64,000 nt of DNA from a bacterium (GCA_018222765.1 JAAEZT010000015.1:1-64000); one strand, 5' to 3'. Shown: positions 17,525 through 27,049, numbered from the stretch's first letter. Notes: generated from the letters alone by a model not told the origin. Numbers and translations: made by a program.

Positions 17525-19768
17525 TTAGTTAATCGCGTTTGTTCTTGCGATGGTTTTGACGAGGTGGCGGATGTTGAAGTTGTTTTTGGCGAAGTCCTCG
17601 TGGAGTTTATCCATGGTGCCGAAGCCGTAGCTGTTGGTGGATTGTTGGACGAGGTGGTGGAAGAGGTGTTTGATGAAGGCGCGGTGGGCGCCGGGGCTTT
17701 CGACGGCGATCTTGGCGAGGTCGGGGGCGCCGTTGATGCGGATGGTTTTGTCGTCCGGGGTGGGGTAGTCGCTGGACGCGTTGATGGGCTTCTTCTTTTC
17801 GTGGGTGCGGAAACGGCCGACGGCGTCGTAGTTTTCCAAGCCGAAGCCAATCGGGTTGATGATCGAGTGGCAGGACATGCAGCTGCTGTCCTTGGTGATC
17901 TCGGTGACTTTCTCCCGCATGGTAAGGTTGGGTTTGAAGTCGGCGTCTTTAAATTCGATGGCATTGGGCGGTGGCTTGAGGAAACGCCCTAGAACATTGC
18001 GGCTTAGGTAAACGCCGCGATGGATGGGTGAGGTTTGTTTGTGGTAGGAGAAGGCGGAGAGGATGTAGGGATGAGTGAACAATCCGGCGCGGTGTTTGTT
18101 GGAGGGGACGTTGGCAAAGCCCCACTTGGGCGCTTCGGTGCCGTAGAACCTGGCGAGACGTTGGTTCACAGGAAGCTCGCCGGAGAGGAAGAGTTGGCGG
18201 TAGTCGGACTTTTCGGACCAGATGACTTGTTCGATGAAAAGAGTCAGCGAGGTGCGAAGATCGGCGATGATATTCTCATCGAAACCGGGGAAGGTTTCGA
18301 GGTCTTTGCTGAGGTCATCTTTTTCGGTGAGGTTGAGCCAAGTGAAGAAGAAGCGGTGGAGCTTTTCCTTTGAGCGCGGGTCCTCGAGCATGCGGTCGAT
18401 GCGCTGGTTGATTTGGTTTTCGTTGGCGAGATGACCTTTGTGTGCGGCATCAAGGAGAGTGCGGTCGGGAATGGAATCCCAAAGAGTGAGTGCGATCCTG
18501 GTGGCGAGAGTGAATTGATCGGGCTTGCCCTCGGAGTTGAGGTTGAGGTCAGGATAAAGAAAGTAGGGTGAGGTGAAGGTGAGGAGAAGTGAGCGTTTCA
18601 GAGCAGAGTCGGTATCGTCTTTGCTTTGTTCAAAGACCGCATCGACGTAGAGCTTGCGTTGCTCGGCGGTGAGTGGGCGGGCGAAGGCGCGTTCGGCAAT
18701 AGTTGCGCAGAAATCACGGAGCTTTTGATGGCGGTCTTTGTCGGTGGGTTTGCTGCGGGAAAGGCGGTCGATGTCTTCGAAAACGTGATTGGTGATTTCG
18801 ATGGCGGAATTGGTGACCGCTTCGCGCCAGGCTTTGGAAATGCTGGAGCCGCGTTCGTATCCCATCGAGGCGTCATCGGCGGGGAAGGGCGTGGTGGGGA
18901 TGGCGAGAAGGTGGGAGCGCTTCGGGGAGAGGTAACGCTGCGGGATGGGCTGCCAGGTGCCGTGGGGCGGCTTCCATTCGAACTGAATAGAGGAGACATT
19001 TTCCTTGTAGGAAACGTAGTCGAGGTAGATCGAAATCGAGTGGCCGCCCAGGAGGAAGGTGGATTCCTCAACTTGTCGCATCTTGTTGTTGGAGGAAACC
19101 CAGGCGTCGATCAAGGGGTCGGTTTTATTGTCAATATCGTTGAGCCAGAGGCGGGCGCCATTGGGGGTGCTGATACGAAAGCCGTAGGTGCCGGTTTCGG
19201 GAGGCATGATGGAGCCGCTCCAGTTGATGGAAAAAGCCTTGGGGTTGAGGTTCTTGATCTTGTGATCGGATTTGAGGTCGAAGCCAATCCAAGTATCGGT
19301 GCGTTCCGCCAACTTTCCCTTTTGGTTGTTCATTTTCTCCTTGTTGAAGTAACGGGCGTGGAGTCCGTTTTGGTCGCCGAGGTGATTGGTTCCGCGGAAG
19401 CTGGCAACGAGATCGGCGAGGGCGCGGCGATGCTGGTGTTGGGTGCGACGGAGGAGATCTTTGCGAACGGGCTTGAGCTTGGCCTGGGCCTCGGGGGAGT
19501 AGAAGGCGTGAAACATATACTCCGAGACGGCGCGGGCGTCGTCGTTGATGACGGCATCCTCATCGTCTTCGGGCATGGACTTGTGAATATACTTCGTCAA
19601 TGAAGCGATGCTCTTCTTGCCGACGAGAGCTTCATCGTATTCATCAGCTACACCCTGGCCTTTGTCGCCATGACAGGAGGCGCAGTGTTCCTTGTAAATC
19701 GCCGCGCCGTCCTTGGCCCCGGCTTGAAGAACCAGAGCAAGAAGGAGAATGAACCCGCTGAGTCGCAT
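17525..19768 (-). CDS. PA14-containing DUF1592/DUF1588/DUF1585 cytochrome c protein
   Basis: A 747-residue secreted protein. A signal peptide (MRLSGFILLLALVLQAGA) precedes a small cytochrome c domain with CASCH at residues 29-33. A PA14-type carbohydrate-binding beta domain lies at about 138-280 (GLHARYFNKEKM, then SGSIMPPETGTYGFRIST). Then come DUF1595 (about 340-400, FARPLTAEQRKLYVD), DUF1592 (about 425-550), DUF1588 (about 560-660, HRAGLFTHPYILSAFSYH) with a second haem-like CMSCHS at about 630, and DUF1585 at the end. The DUF1587 block usual in this family is replaced by PA14. It follows the sulfatase gene after 40 bases on the same strand, so polysaccharide binding plus desulfation is a reasonable picture, though the enzymatic role of the DUF modules is unknown. 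Confidence 0.91.
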   Translation of the reverse strand: MRLSGFILLLALVLQAGAKDGAAIYKEHCASCHGDKGQGVADEYDEALVGKKSIASLTKYIHKSMPEDDEDAVINDDARAVSEYMFHAFYSPEAQAKLKPVRKDLLRRTQHQHRRALADLVASFRGTNHLGDQNGLHARYFNKEKMNNQKGKLAERTDTWIGFDLKSDHKIKNLNPKAFSINWSGSIMPPETGTYGFRISTPNGARLWLNDIDNKTDPLIDAWVSSNNKMRQVEESTFLLGGHSISIYLDYVSYKENVSSIQFEWKPPHGTWQPIPQRYLSPKRSHLLAIPTTPFPADDASMGYERGSSISKAWREAVTNSAIEITNHVFEDIDRLSRSKPTDKDRHQKLRDFCATIAERAFARPLTAEQRKLYVDAVFEQSKDDTDSALKRSLLLTFTSPYFLYPDLNLNSEGKPDQFTLATRIALTLWDSIPDRTLLDAAHKGHLANENQINQRIDRMLEDPRSKEKLHRFFFTWLNLTEKDDLSKDLETFPGFDENIIADLRTSLTLFIEQVIWSEKSDYRQLFLSGELPVNQRLARFYGTEAPKWGFANVPSNKHRAGLFTHPYILSAFSYHKQTSPIHRGVYLSRNVLGRFLKPPPNAIEFKDADFKPNLTMREKVTEITKDSSCMSCHSIINPIGFGLENYDAVGRFRTHEKKKPINASSDYPTPDDKTIRINGAPDLAKIAVESPGAHRAFIKHLFHHLVQQSTNSYGFGTMDKLHEDFAKNNFNIRHLVKTIARTNAIN

Positions 19769-19808
19769 GCGGGTGATTACGCGAAGGAGGCCGGGAATTT
19801 ATCGCCGA

Positions 19809-21287
19809 TTAGTCCTTCTTTGCCGTTCCATCGTAGAGAGGAAGTTTGGCACGCGGATTGGGCGTGCGATCGGCGCGGTAGGCATCTTCAAGGCGCTTGA
19901 CAATTTCAGGGTGCTTGGCGGCGAGGTCGGTCTTTTCGCCGGGATCATCATTGAGGTTGTAGAGCTCCCAATTTCCGGGAGCGTTTTTCTTTTTGAGTCC
20001 GGTGCGCACCGCTTTGTAAGGGAAGTCGGTAATGGCGACCTGACACCCATAGCCGTGGAATTCCCAGACCATCGGTTTGCTGCGTTTGAATTTGTCGCCG
20101 AGGAGGGCGGGAGTGAGATCGGTGCCGTCGATTTTGGCTGGGGCTTTTACGCCAGCGGCCGAGCAGAGAGTAGGGAACCAGTCGGGAAAATAAGAAGGCG
20201 CGTTGGTCTCGCTCCCGGCTTTGGTTTTGCCGGGCCAGCGGACGATGGTGGGGACGCGGATGCCGCCTTCGTAAACCGAGCCTTTCCAGCCGCGAAGGTT
20301 TTGGGTGGAGTTGAAGAAGGGTGCATCGACGCCGCCGATATGGAATTTGGGATCGCGGCCAGGGTGGGTCGTTCCGTTATCGGAGGTGAAGATGACGAGG
20401 GTGTTGTCGTCGAGTCCGTGTTTTTTGAGGCGCTGCAAGACGGAGCCGATGTGTTCATCGAGATCAGAAATCATCGAGGCATAACCGGCGCGCGGACGTG
20501 GGTGGGGAAGGTAGCCGTTCTGGCCGCGGTAGGGGCCGTTTTTGTCGTCCCATTCCTTGGGGTATTTTTCGGTCCATTCGTTGGGCGGATGCATCGCGAC
20601 GTGCGGCTCGACGAAGGGAAGGTAGAGGAAGAAAGGTTTGTCTTTGTTTGAGTCGAGGAACTTTAGGGCCTCTTCGAGAATGCGGTCGGGCGCGTAGGTT
20701 TCGGCCTGATAGGTTTCGGCTTTCACTTCGCCTTCGGGTTGGCGCTTGTGGCCGGGGATGGGGTTTTTGTTAATCTCATCGATGCCCGCGTCGTCGTCGA
20801 GGTAGGGCGGGTAGAAGGAATGCGCGTTGCGCTGGCAATTATATCCGTAGAAGCGGTCGAAGCCCTGGGTCATTGGTGAGCCGGAGGAATCGGTGGGTCC
20901 GAGGCCCCACTTGCCAAATCCGCCGGTGGTGTAGCCGGCGGTCTTGAGGACTTCGGCGATGGTGAGTGCATTGGCAGTGATGGGCCATTGGCCGGGGAAT
21001 TGGCGGCCGTTTTTTGAGTCGCCGTTGTTGCGGATTTCGGCGTTGCCAAGGTGGCGGCCGGTGAGGAGAACGCATCGGGCCGGAGCGCACACGGGTGCTC
21101 CGGTGTAGTGGTGAGTGAACTTGAGACCGTCCTTGGCGAGTTGGTCAAGGTTGGGCGTTTTGATCTTGGTTTGGCCGTAGGCTCCGACTTCGCCGTAGCC
21201 GAGATCGTCGGCGAGAATGAAAACGATGTTGGGTTTTTCGGCTGCGTAAGTGGTTGAGACGAGGAGAATTGAAAGGAGTTTTTTCAT
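19809..21287 (-). CDS. secreted type I sulfatase
   Basis: A 492-residue sulfatase exported by a Sec signal (MKKLLSILLVSTTYA). The mature protein starts PNIVFILADDLGYGEVGAYG. The formylglycine motif CAPAR lies at residues 67-71 (Cys67), followed by CVLLTGRHLGN. Other active-site blocks are GFGKWGLG, YLPFVEPHVAMHPP and FTSDNGTTHPGRDP. It resembles the arylsulfatase A/GALNS-type subfamilies of S1. I use the ATG at 21287: the frame stays open far upstream, but that part is antisense to the SpoU gene and lacks signal-peptide logic. It leads an operon with the PA14/DUF1592 protein. The 76 bases to the divergent SpoU gene must hold promoters for both directions. Confidence 0.93.
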   Translation of the reverse strand: MKKLLSILLVSTTYAAEKPNIVFILADDLGYGEVGAYGQTKIKTPNLDQLAKDGLKFTHHYTGAPVCAPARCVLLTGRHLGNAEIRNNGDSKNGRQFPGQWPITANALTIAEVLKTAGYTTGGFGKWGLGPTDSSGSPMTQGFDRFYGYNCQRNAHSFYPPYLDDDAGIDEINKNPIPGHKRQPEGEVKAETYQAETYAPDRILEEALKFLDSNKDKPFFLYLPFVEPHVAMHPPNEWTEKYPKEWDDKNGPYRGQNGYLPHPRPRAGYASMISDLDEHIGSVLQRLKKHGLDDNTLVIFTSDNGTTHPGRDPKFHIGGVDAPFFNSTQNLRGWKGSVYEGGIRVPTIVRWPGKTKAGSETNAPSYFPDWFPTLCSAAGVKAPAKIDGTDLTPALLGDKFKRSKPMVWEFHGYGCQVAITDFPYKAVRTGLKKKNAPGNWELYNLNDDPGEKTDLAAKHPEIVKRLEDAYRADRTPNPRAKLPLYDGTAKKD

Positions 21288-21363
21288 GACCGGCAGCGAA
21301 GATGGCAGGTTTGGGGGGCGATTTGAACTTTGAAATTCAGGGAGTGGGGAGTTAGACACGGGT

Positions 21364-21963
21364 ATGCGCAAGCGACCGGGAGAAGCCCGAAAGAATCGAC
21401 ACAGTGGAGAACGCGGTGAGCGGGTGGACCGGGTTCGTGGAGAACGGGAAACGAGGGCTCTTAGCGAGGAGGACCTGGATGAGATTCTCGAAGGGGCGGA
21501 AGTGCCGCTGTTGTTGGTCCTGGATTGTGTACAGGACCCGAATAATTTAGGGGCGATTTTACGGACGGCCGACGGAGCCGGGGTCCATGCGGTGATTGCG
21601 CCGAAGGATAAGGCGGTGGGCCTGACCGATACGGTGCGACGGGTTTCGGTGGGGGCTTGGGAAAGTGTGCCTTTTGTGAAAGTGACGAATCTGGCGCGGA
21701 CGATGCGGGATTTAAAAGAACGGGGTATTTGGCTTGTGGGGACGTCGGACCGCGCCACGCAGTCCTTATATGAAACCGACTTGAAAGGACCGACCGCGAT
21801 CGTGATGGGGAGAGAAGGAGAAGGGATGCGCCGGCTGACCGAGGAGGAATGTGATTTTTTAATTCAGTTTCCCATGAAGGGAAAAGTGGATTGTTTGAAT
21901 GTTAGCGTGGCAAGCGGCGTGTGTTTGTATGAGGCGGTTCGCCAGCGCGAGCCGGGATCGTGA
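21364..21963 (+). CDS. SpoU/TrmH family RNA 2'-O-methyltransferase (RlmB-like, short)
   Basis: A 199-residue SPOUT methyltransferase that would use S-adenosylmethionine to 2'-O-methylate a ribose in rRNA or tRNA. The three family motifs are present: [14 protein letters not shown] (residues about 58-71), [10 protein letters not shown], and [13 protein letters not shown]. The first 40 residues are Arg/Glu-rich and do not form the L30e-like RNA-binding domain of full RlmB (about 245 residues), so target recognition must differ or rely on this charged tail. The start at 21364 is the first ATG, without a Shine-Dalgarno sequence. The stop overlaps the GTG of the metallophosphoesterase (GTGA), so the two are translationally coupled. 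Confidence 0.85.
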   Translation: MRKRPGEARKNRHSGERGERVDRVRGERETRALSEEDLDEILEGAEVPLLLVLDCVQDPNNLGAILRTADGAGVHAVIAPKDKAVGLTDTVRRVSVGAWESVPFVKVTNLARTMRDLKERGIWLVGTSDRATQSLYETDLKGPTAIVMGREGEGMRRLTEEECDFLIQFPMKGKVDCLNVSVASGVCLYEAVRQREPGS

Positions 21964-22757
21964 AGACGCGGATTTTATCGGATTTACATCTGGGGCATTC
22001 GGCGTCCCGGATTGAGGGCTGTGAAATGCTGGAGCCTTTGCTGGAAGGTGTGGATGATTTGATCTTGGCGGGGGATGTTTGGCAGGAGCGCATCGCGGGA
22101 GAGCGAGTCACGAATGCCGGGATTCTTTTTGCCCAGCTAAAGAAGATGGTTCATGACCGGAATCTTTCGGTGGAGATTTTGCGGGGAAATCACGACCCGG
22201 GAACGCCGCAGGGTGTGGCGTGGTGTGCGGATCGAGTGGTGCTCGTGACGCATGGCGATGCCGTTTACGATGAGGCCACGCCGTGGTCACGGGAGTTTGG
22301 GTATTACCGCGAGGAGATTCGCGAGATCGTGGATCGCTACGAATCGCAATCGCACTTGGCGCAGGCCTGCTCGGACCGGGCGTGTGAAATTGCCAATACC
22401 ATTCAAGCGAGGAAGTTGCCGAAGTTGCCGGTGCCGTTTAACTTTTTCGTGACCGCGCTTTGGCCACCGAGTCGGACTTTTGAAATAATTAGGGTGTGGC
22501 GAACGATGGGTAGGGAAGGGCTGAAGTTTCTCAAGAAGTCTGGTGAGGGCGCGAAAGTTTTGGTGTGCGGTCATTTTCATCGCGCGGGGATTTGGGAGGA
22601 TGGTGAACATGTCGTGATCAATACCGGTTCCTTTATGAAGGGAAGCAAGCCTTGGTTGGTGGATGTTGAGGGGGCGGAAGTGATCGCGCGGGCGGTTAAT
22701 CTGGACAAGGGCATGTTTGTTGAAGGTGAGGTAAAAGGGCGTTTTGGGATCGCTTGA
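21960..22757 (+). CDS. calcineurin-like metallophosphoesterase
   Basis: A 265-residue metallophosphoesterase with the dimetal motifs ILSDLHLGH (residues 5-13), [21 protein letters not shown] and VCGHFHRAG in the right order. The class resembles UDP-diacylglucosamine hydrolase-like (LpxH/YbbF) and other cytoplasmic phosphoesterases with the GD/GNH/GH layout. The central region ([18 protein letters not shown]) is not diagnostic. Start codon GTG at 21960 overlaps the previous stop. The helicase gene begins 49 bases after its TGA. The substrate is unknown: an LpxH-like lipid A role is possible, but the sequence is not close enough for me to assign it. Confidence 0.85.
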   Translation: MKTRILSDLHLGHSASRIEGCEMLEPLLEGVDDLILAGDVWQERIAGERVTNAGILFAQLKKMVHDRNLSVEILRGNHDPGTPQGVAWCADRVVLVTHGDAVYDEATPWSREFGYYREEIREIVDRYESQSHLAQACSDRACEIANTIQARKLPKLPVPFNFFVTALWPPSRTFEIIRVWRTMGREGLKFLKKSGEGAKVLVCGHFHRAGIWEDGEHVVINTGSFMKGSKPWLVDVEGAEVIARAVNLDKGMFVEGEVKGRFGIA

Positions 22758-22806
22758 TTTCGGGAGCTTTCATTTACTCTTCTTTTGGGAGAAAGGTTTT
22801 TTGGTC

Positions 22807-25536
22807 ATGACAAGTGGCATGATCTCTCTAGGGTGGACTGAAGTAGTCATGGCGAGCACTCAAGAGTTGATCAGTTTCTTTCGTGGCTGCCTGCAGGAGG
22901 AGCGTTCGCAGTCGGGGGTGCCGAATCTTTTTGCGGGGCGGGTTTTGAAACGTTCGTTTTTGACAGGGTTCGATGCGGTGACGGGAAGTGAGTTTGAGTC
23001 GATCCCTCTGCCGAAGAAGGTCAAGCAGAGCATGTCCAATGCGGCAGAGTTGCGGAAGCGGGATACTGAGTTTTTATACGCCACGCTTCCGATTACGGGC
23101 TCTTTTGAGACGAAGGCCATCGTCTGTCCCCTCTTGTTGTATCCGATTAGGATTACCAAGGATGAGTTGTTTTTGGCCTTGGATCAGGTTCGGATTAATC
23201 CTGCGGTTTTCACGACCTTCGGCATTCCTAGTTCGGCGGAGTCTAATCTCCTGGAGCTGGTGCCGGAAGGTGTTATCGGGCCGGCCATTCCGATTCTTTT
23301 GGCGAAAGAGTTAAAAACCTACTTGTTGGATCTTGATATTTCCTGGGTTGACCGGTTCCCTGATCTCCTCGGTTCGGGGGAAGTTAAAAAGGCCTCGAAA
23401 AAGAAACACCTATCAATCCTGCCCGCCTCTGCGGTGATCATTTCCGAGCGGTCCAAAAATGTCGCGGGTTTGCTTCAGGAACTGGAACAAGTTTCGAAAT
23501 TGCCGGAAGAGAAATTTTCAATGCCGCTTCAAGCTTTACTTGGTTGTGCGGGCGAAGATTTGGTGATCAAGAAGAACAAGGGGAAGCCGGAATACATTCC
23601 CGCGCTTCTTTCCGATGCCCAGATGGCCTTGATTGATTCGATCAATGCGGCACCTCTCACCGTTTGTCAGGGGCCGCCGGGGACGGGGAAATCGTTTACG
23701 ATTGCGGCTGCGGCAACCGAGCAGGTCCTGATGGGGCGCTCGGTGCTGATTTGTTGTCGGACGAACGAAGCGGCGAATGTTTTGCATGAGAAGCTCGTGG
23801 AGATGATCCCGAATTCCAAGATGATTGTGCGTGCGGGAAGACGGGGGCATTTGAAGAAATTACGGAGTACTATTACCGAGCTTCTGGGGTCCTACCAGAC
23901 TTCCATTCTTGGAGACCGGCCTAAGACAATCAAACGAGAGCTCTCCAAAATTGTCTCGGATGTGTTTCGCTATGAGAAGTGGCTGAAGAGAGAAGTCGAT
24001 GAGGGATTGAAAACCGGTGAATGGTTTCAGACGCCCTCGGAATCGTGGTGGGTCAAGATGAGGAAGTGGATTCATCTCAAGACCTTAAAATCTTCACCGC
24101 TTCTCGCGGAAGTAGCGGCTACTTTCAGGCAGCTTCATGAAGCTCGATTGGAAAAGGCGCGGGAATTCAATATCTTGATGCATAAAGTGAATCTTCTCGA
24201 TGCGTTGGATGAGAAGAAGACCCGAAAATCGCTGAATATCTACTTGAAAAGTCTCAAAAGTCGTTATGCCAGGGATCAGGAAAAAGCGCTCAAAACCTTG
24301 GATCCCCGGGCTTTGTTGAAGGTGTGCCCGATTTGGATTACCACGACTGATGACCTCCACCGGGTGATTCCACTCAAGTCGGAGTTGTTTGATCTCGCCA
24401 TCATTGATGAAGCGACGCAGTGCGATTTGGCTTCGGTCATTCCGGTGTTGATGCGAGCCAAGAGAGGGTTGATTGCGGGAGACCCAAAGCAGCTGCGGCA
24501 TATTTCGTTTTTGTCCGAGGTCCGGCATTCCGAATTAGCGAAAATGTGGAATTTGGATTCCGAAGAGGTTGAGAAATATCACTACCGAAATGTCTCGCTC
24601 ATTGATCGGGGGCTTGAACAGGTCTTGGGAAGTAAAGCGTATGTCTTCCTCAACGAGCATTTCCGTTCGCTGCCCGAGTTGATTCGCTTCAGCAATAATC
24701 GTTTTTACCAAGGCAAGATGCATTTGATGCGGGAGCCCGAAGTGATGGAGGGAGATTTGGAGGCCTTGAAAGTTTTCAAAGTGCATGGAAAACGCGATGC
24801 GCTTGGGGTGAACCGGGAAGAGATATCGAAAGCAATCGAGATTTGCAGGGAGGTTCTGGATACGTCTCTCCCGATGTCTGTGGGTTTTCTTTCTCCCTTT
24901 CGGGCGCAGGTGGAGGCGTTTTTAAAGCTCATCACGGAGCGACTGACTCCTCAGGAGGTGGAGCTTCTGATTAAACGTCATCAATTGGTGGCGGGGACCG
25001 GACATTCTTTTCAGGGGGCAGAGCGTGATCATATGATCGTTTCGCTGGTGTTGACAAATTCCTCGCCAAACGGAGCGCATCGCTTTGCCGAGCGAGAGGA
25101 TGTTTTCAATGTCGCTGTAACGCGGAGTCGGGAAAAGATGTCGGTTCTTCATTCGCTTGAGCCGGGCAAGTTGAGGATGGGCTCCTTGCTGCGGGACTTT
25201 CTTTTGCAAGGAGGAGATTACCGGGAAGCGAAGGCCGGGACTCCGTCATTGGCGGATCTGATTCCGGCTCTTTTGGCGATTGGCTGGAAGGTCGTGCCAC
25301 GTGCGACTCTGTCGGGAGTGCCGGTGGACTTGCTTTTACTGAATGGTGGGAAATATATCGCGATTGATTTGATCGGAACCCCGGGAGCCGAGGGGAGCGC
25401 AATTCCCTTATCGAAAATGCTTTTGCTGGATCGGACCGGGGTCACGCTGGTGCCGTTGAGGCTGGATGAGTGGCTGCATCAGAAGAATGAGGTGATTGAA
25501 TTCCTGCGTCGCTTGCTGCCGGGAGCGAGCGCGTAA
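22807..25536 (+). CDS. superfamily 1 helicase (UPF1/AAA_11-AAA_12 type) with degenerate nuclease-like C-terminus
   Basis: A 909-residue ATPase. An N-terminal region of about 270 residues without recognisable domain is followed by Walker A GPPGTGKS at residues 289-296. Motif II is DEATQC near 534, motif III GDPKQLRHISF, then NEHFRSLPELIRFSNNRF. The C-terminal RecA domain has GFLSPFRAQVEAF, GHSFQGAERD and FNVAVTRSREKMSVLHS. Between Walker A and motif II lies a helical insert of about 200 residues. The last 85 residues (GVPVDLLLLNGGKYIAIDLIG and onward) match the DUF559/MTES_1575 restriction-endonuclease-like pattern, but the expected E-x-D/K residues are replaced. ATG 22849 is an alternative start; 22807 has a GAGAAAGG at fair spacing. 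Helicases of this build occur both in nucleic-acid maintenance and in phage defence; no other defence gene is adjacent. Confidence 0.85.
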   Translation: MTSGMISLGWTEVVMASTQELISFFRGCLQEERSQSGVPNLFAGRVLKRSFLTGFDAVTGSEFESIPLPKKVKQSMSNAAELRKRDTEFLYATLPITGSFETKAIVCPLLLYPIRITKDELFLALDQVRINPAVFTTFGIPSSAESNLLELVPEGVIGPAIPILLAKELKTYLLDLDISWVDRFPDLLGSGEVKKASKKKHLSILPASAVIISERSKNVAGLLQELEQVSKLPEEKFSMPLQALLGCAGEDLVIKKNKGKPEYIPALLSDAQMALIDSINAAPLTVCQGPPGTGKSFTIAAAATEQVLMGRSVLICCRTNEAANVLHEKLVEMIPNSKMIVRAGRRGHLKKLRSTITELLGSYQTSILGDRPKTIKRELSKIVSDVFRYEKWLKREVDEGLKTGEWFQTPSESWWVKMRKWIHLKTLKSSPLLAEVAATFRQLHEARLEKAREFNILMHKVNLLDALDEKKTRKSLNIYLKSLKSRYARDQEKALKTLDPRALLKVCPIWITTTDDLHRVIPLKSELFDLAIIDEATQCDLASVIPVLMRAKRGLIAGDPKQLRHISFLSEVRHSELAKMWNLDSEEVEKYHYRNVSLIDRGLEQVLGSKAYVFLNEHFRSLPELIRFSNNRFYQGKMHLMREPEVMEGDLEALKVFKVHGKRDALGVNREEISKAIEICREVLDTSLPMSVGFLSPFRAQVEAFLKLITERLTPQEVELLIKRHQLVAGTGHSFQGAERDHMIVSLVLTNSSPNGAHRFAEREDVFNVAVTRSREKMSVLHSLEPGKLRMGSLLRDFLLQGGDYREAKAGTPSLADLIPALLAIGWKVVPRATLSGVPVDLLLLNGGKYIAIDLIGTPGAEGSAIPLSKMLLLDRTGVTLVPLRLDEWLHQKNEVIEFLRRLLPGASA

Positions 25537-25607
25537 ATCGGAAAGGATTGTTTTTTAAAATATTTACTTTTTCGATGCTGAATCATTTTCTAAATTGGGC
25601 ATGAAAT

Positions 25608-26963
25608 ATGAGCGGCCTGATACCTACACACCTATGGGATGCGGATTTTGAGAAAAGGGCGGAAGAACACCCCGGCGGAACGCGCGGGATTCTGGCCCTG
25701 GGGCGGGAAGATGGAACGTGCTTTCACTACTCCTTTCCGCTTCTTCCTCACGAGGGAGCAATGCGGGTTGAGAATGAAAAGTATCTCGGTCGGGCTTTGA
25801 AGACCTTGTTTTGGTTGAAAGGCGGCTCCCGGGTGCACCTTCATGGGGATGCTGATTTGGTGAGCTTTCTTTCCGCGCTGTATTCGGCGACAGGCGAACG
25901 GCATTTTGATGCGGATTTCATGGGGCCTAAACTGTGCGGTGAGTCGCTGAGTTTTCATCACCATGAAACGGCGGATTCTCTTCCCGAGCCCAAATCGAAG
26001 GCGAATCCTCTGGGGCGTCACCTCGATGGCTGCCGGATTGGTTTTGATTTGGGCGGGTCGGATCGCAAGACGGCGGCGGTCATCGACGGGAAGGTTGTTT
26101 TCTCGGAAGAGGTTCCCTGGGATCCTTATTTCGAAGCGGATCCGAATTATCATTTGGAAGGGATTCGTCATTCGCTGAAGCGGGCGGCAGAGCATTTGCC
26201 ACAGGTGGATGCTATTGGTGGCTCAGCAGCTGGCAACTACATGAATAACGTCGTGCGGGTGGCGTCACTCTTTCGCGGGGTGACTGATGAAGAGCGCTAC
26301 GAAAAGGAAGTCCGTCCGATGTTTCTCAATCTGCAAAAAGAATGGGGAAATGTGCCTTTCGAAGTGATCAATGACGGCGACGTAACGGCCTTGGCCGCGG
26401 CGATGAATTTCAATATCGATTCCGTGTTGGGAATCGCGATGGGGACCTCGATGGCGGTGGGGTATTGTGATCCGCAAGGTCAATTGACACCTGGAATCAA
26501 CGAGTTGGCTTTCGCTCCGGTGGATGATGATCCGAACGCAGCGGTCGATGAATGGTCGGGAGATAGGGGATGTGGTGTGCAGTATTTTTCCCAGCAAGCG
26601 GTCGCGCGTCATGCCAAGGATTTGGGAATCGACTATGGAGACATGCCATTCCCCGAGCAGTTGATTGAAGTGCAGGATTTGATGAAGACGGGCGATGAAA
26701 AAGCGGCCACCATCTTTTCAAACATCGGAAGTGATTTGGGCCATTCGATCAAACACTACTCGCGCTTTTATGAGATTCGTAATCTTCTTGTTTTGGGGCG
26801 TGTGACCTCAGGAGAGGGTGGTCAGATTATCCTCGATAAAGCGACTGAGACGATGGCGGAACATTATCCGAACTTGCATGAGCAGATTTCCTTCGTGACG
26901 CCGGATGAAACGATGAAGCGTCATGGTCAGGCTATTGCGGCGGCCTCGTTGCCGGCCTTGTAG
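25608..26963 (+). CDS. divergent ROK-family kinase-like protein
   Basis: A 451-residue protein whose C-terminal 305 residues have the ROK/actin-like ATPase fold. The phosphate-1 motif is RIGFDLGGSDRKTAAVID (from about residue 144), followed by VINDGDVTALAAA with the catalytic-type Asp and the adenosine-side block IAMGTSMAVGY. The zinc-binding Cys cluster of ROK kinases is not present. The first 140 residues are an extra domain without a clear match (YLGRALKTLFWLKGGSRVHLHG). It may be a sugar kinase or a sugar-sensing protein. It stands alone between the helicase and metX, after a 72-base AT-rich leader. No Shine-Dalgarno sequence before the ATG at 25608. Confidence 0.75.
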   Translation: MSGLIPTHLWDADFEKRAEEHPGGTRGILALGREDGTCFHYSFPLLPHEGAMRVENEKYLGRALKTLFWLKGGSRVHLHGDADLVSFLSALYSATGERHFDADFMGPKLCGESLSFHHHETADSLPEPKSKANPLGRHLDGCRIGFDLGGSDRKTAAVIDGKVVFSEEVPWDPYFEADPNYHLEGIRHSLKRAAEHLPQVDAIGGSAAGNYMNNVVRVASLFRGVTDEERYEKEVRPMFLNLQKEWGNVPFEVINDGDVTALAAAMNFNIDSVLGIAMGTSMAVGYCDPQGQLTPGINELAFAPVDDDPNAAVDEWSGDRGCGVQYFSQQAVARHAKDLGIDYGDMPFPEQLIEVQDLMKTGDEKAATIFSNIGSDLGHSIKHYSRFYEIRNLLVLGRVTSGEGGQIILDKATETMAEHYPNLHEQISFVTPDETMKRHGQAIAAASLPAL

Positions 26964-27049
26964 GGGCCATGAATGGAGTCGAAGGTTTTTCTTTTGATAC
27001 CGCCGGAGCAGGGGATCTGAACCAAAACTGAAAATCTCGGCTAGATTCC

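Noticed and set aside
21364-25536. Complete phage-defence island at 21-25 kb
   Set aside because: Only the helicase has a defence-like build; the SpoU methylase and phosphoesterase have ordinary housekeeping roles and no toxin, nuclease, or recombinase is present.
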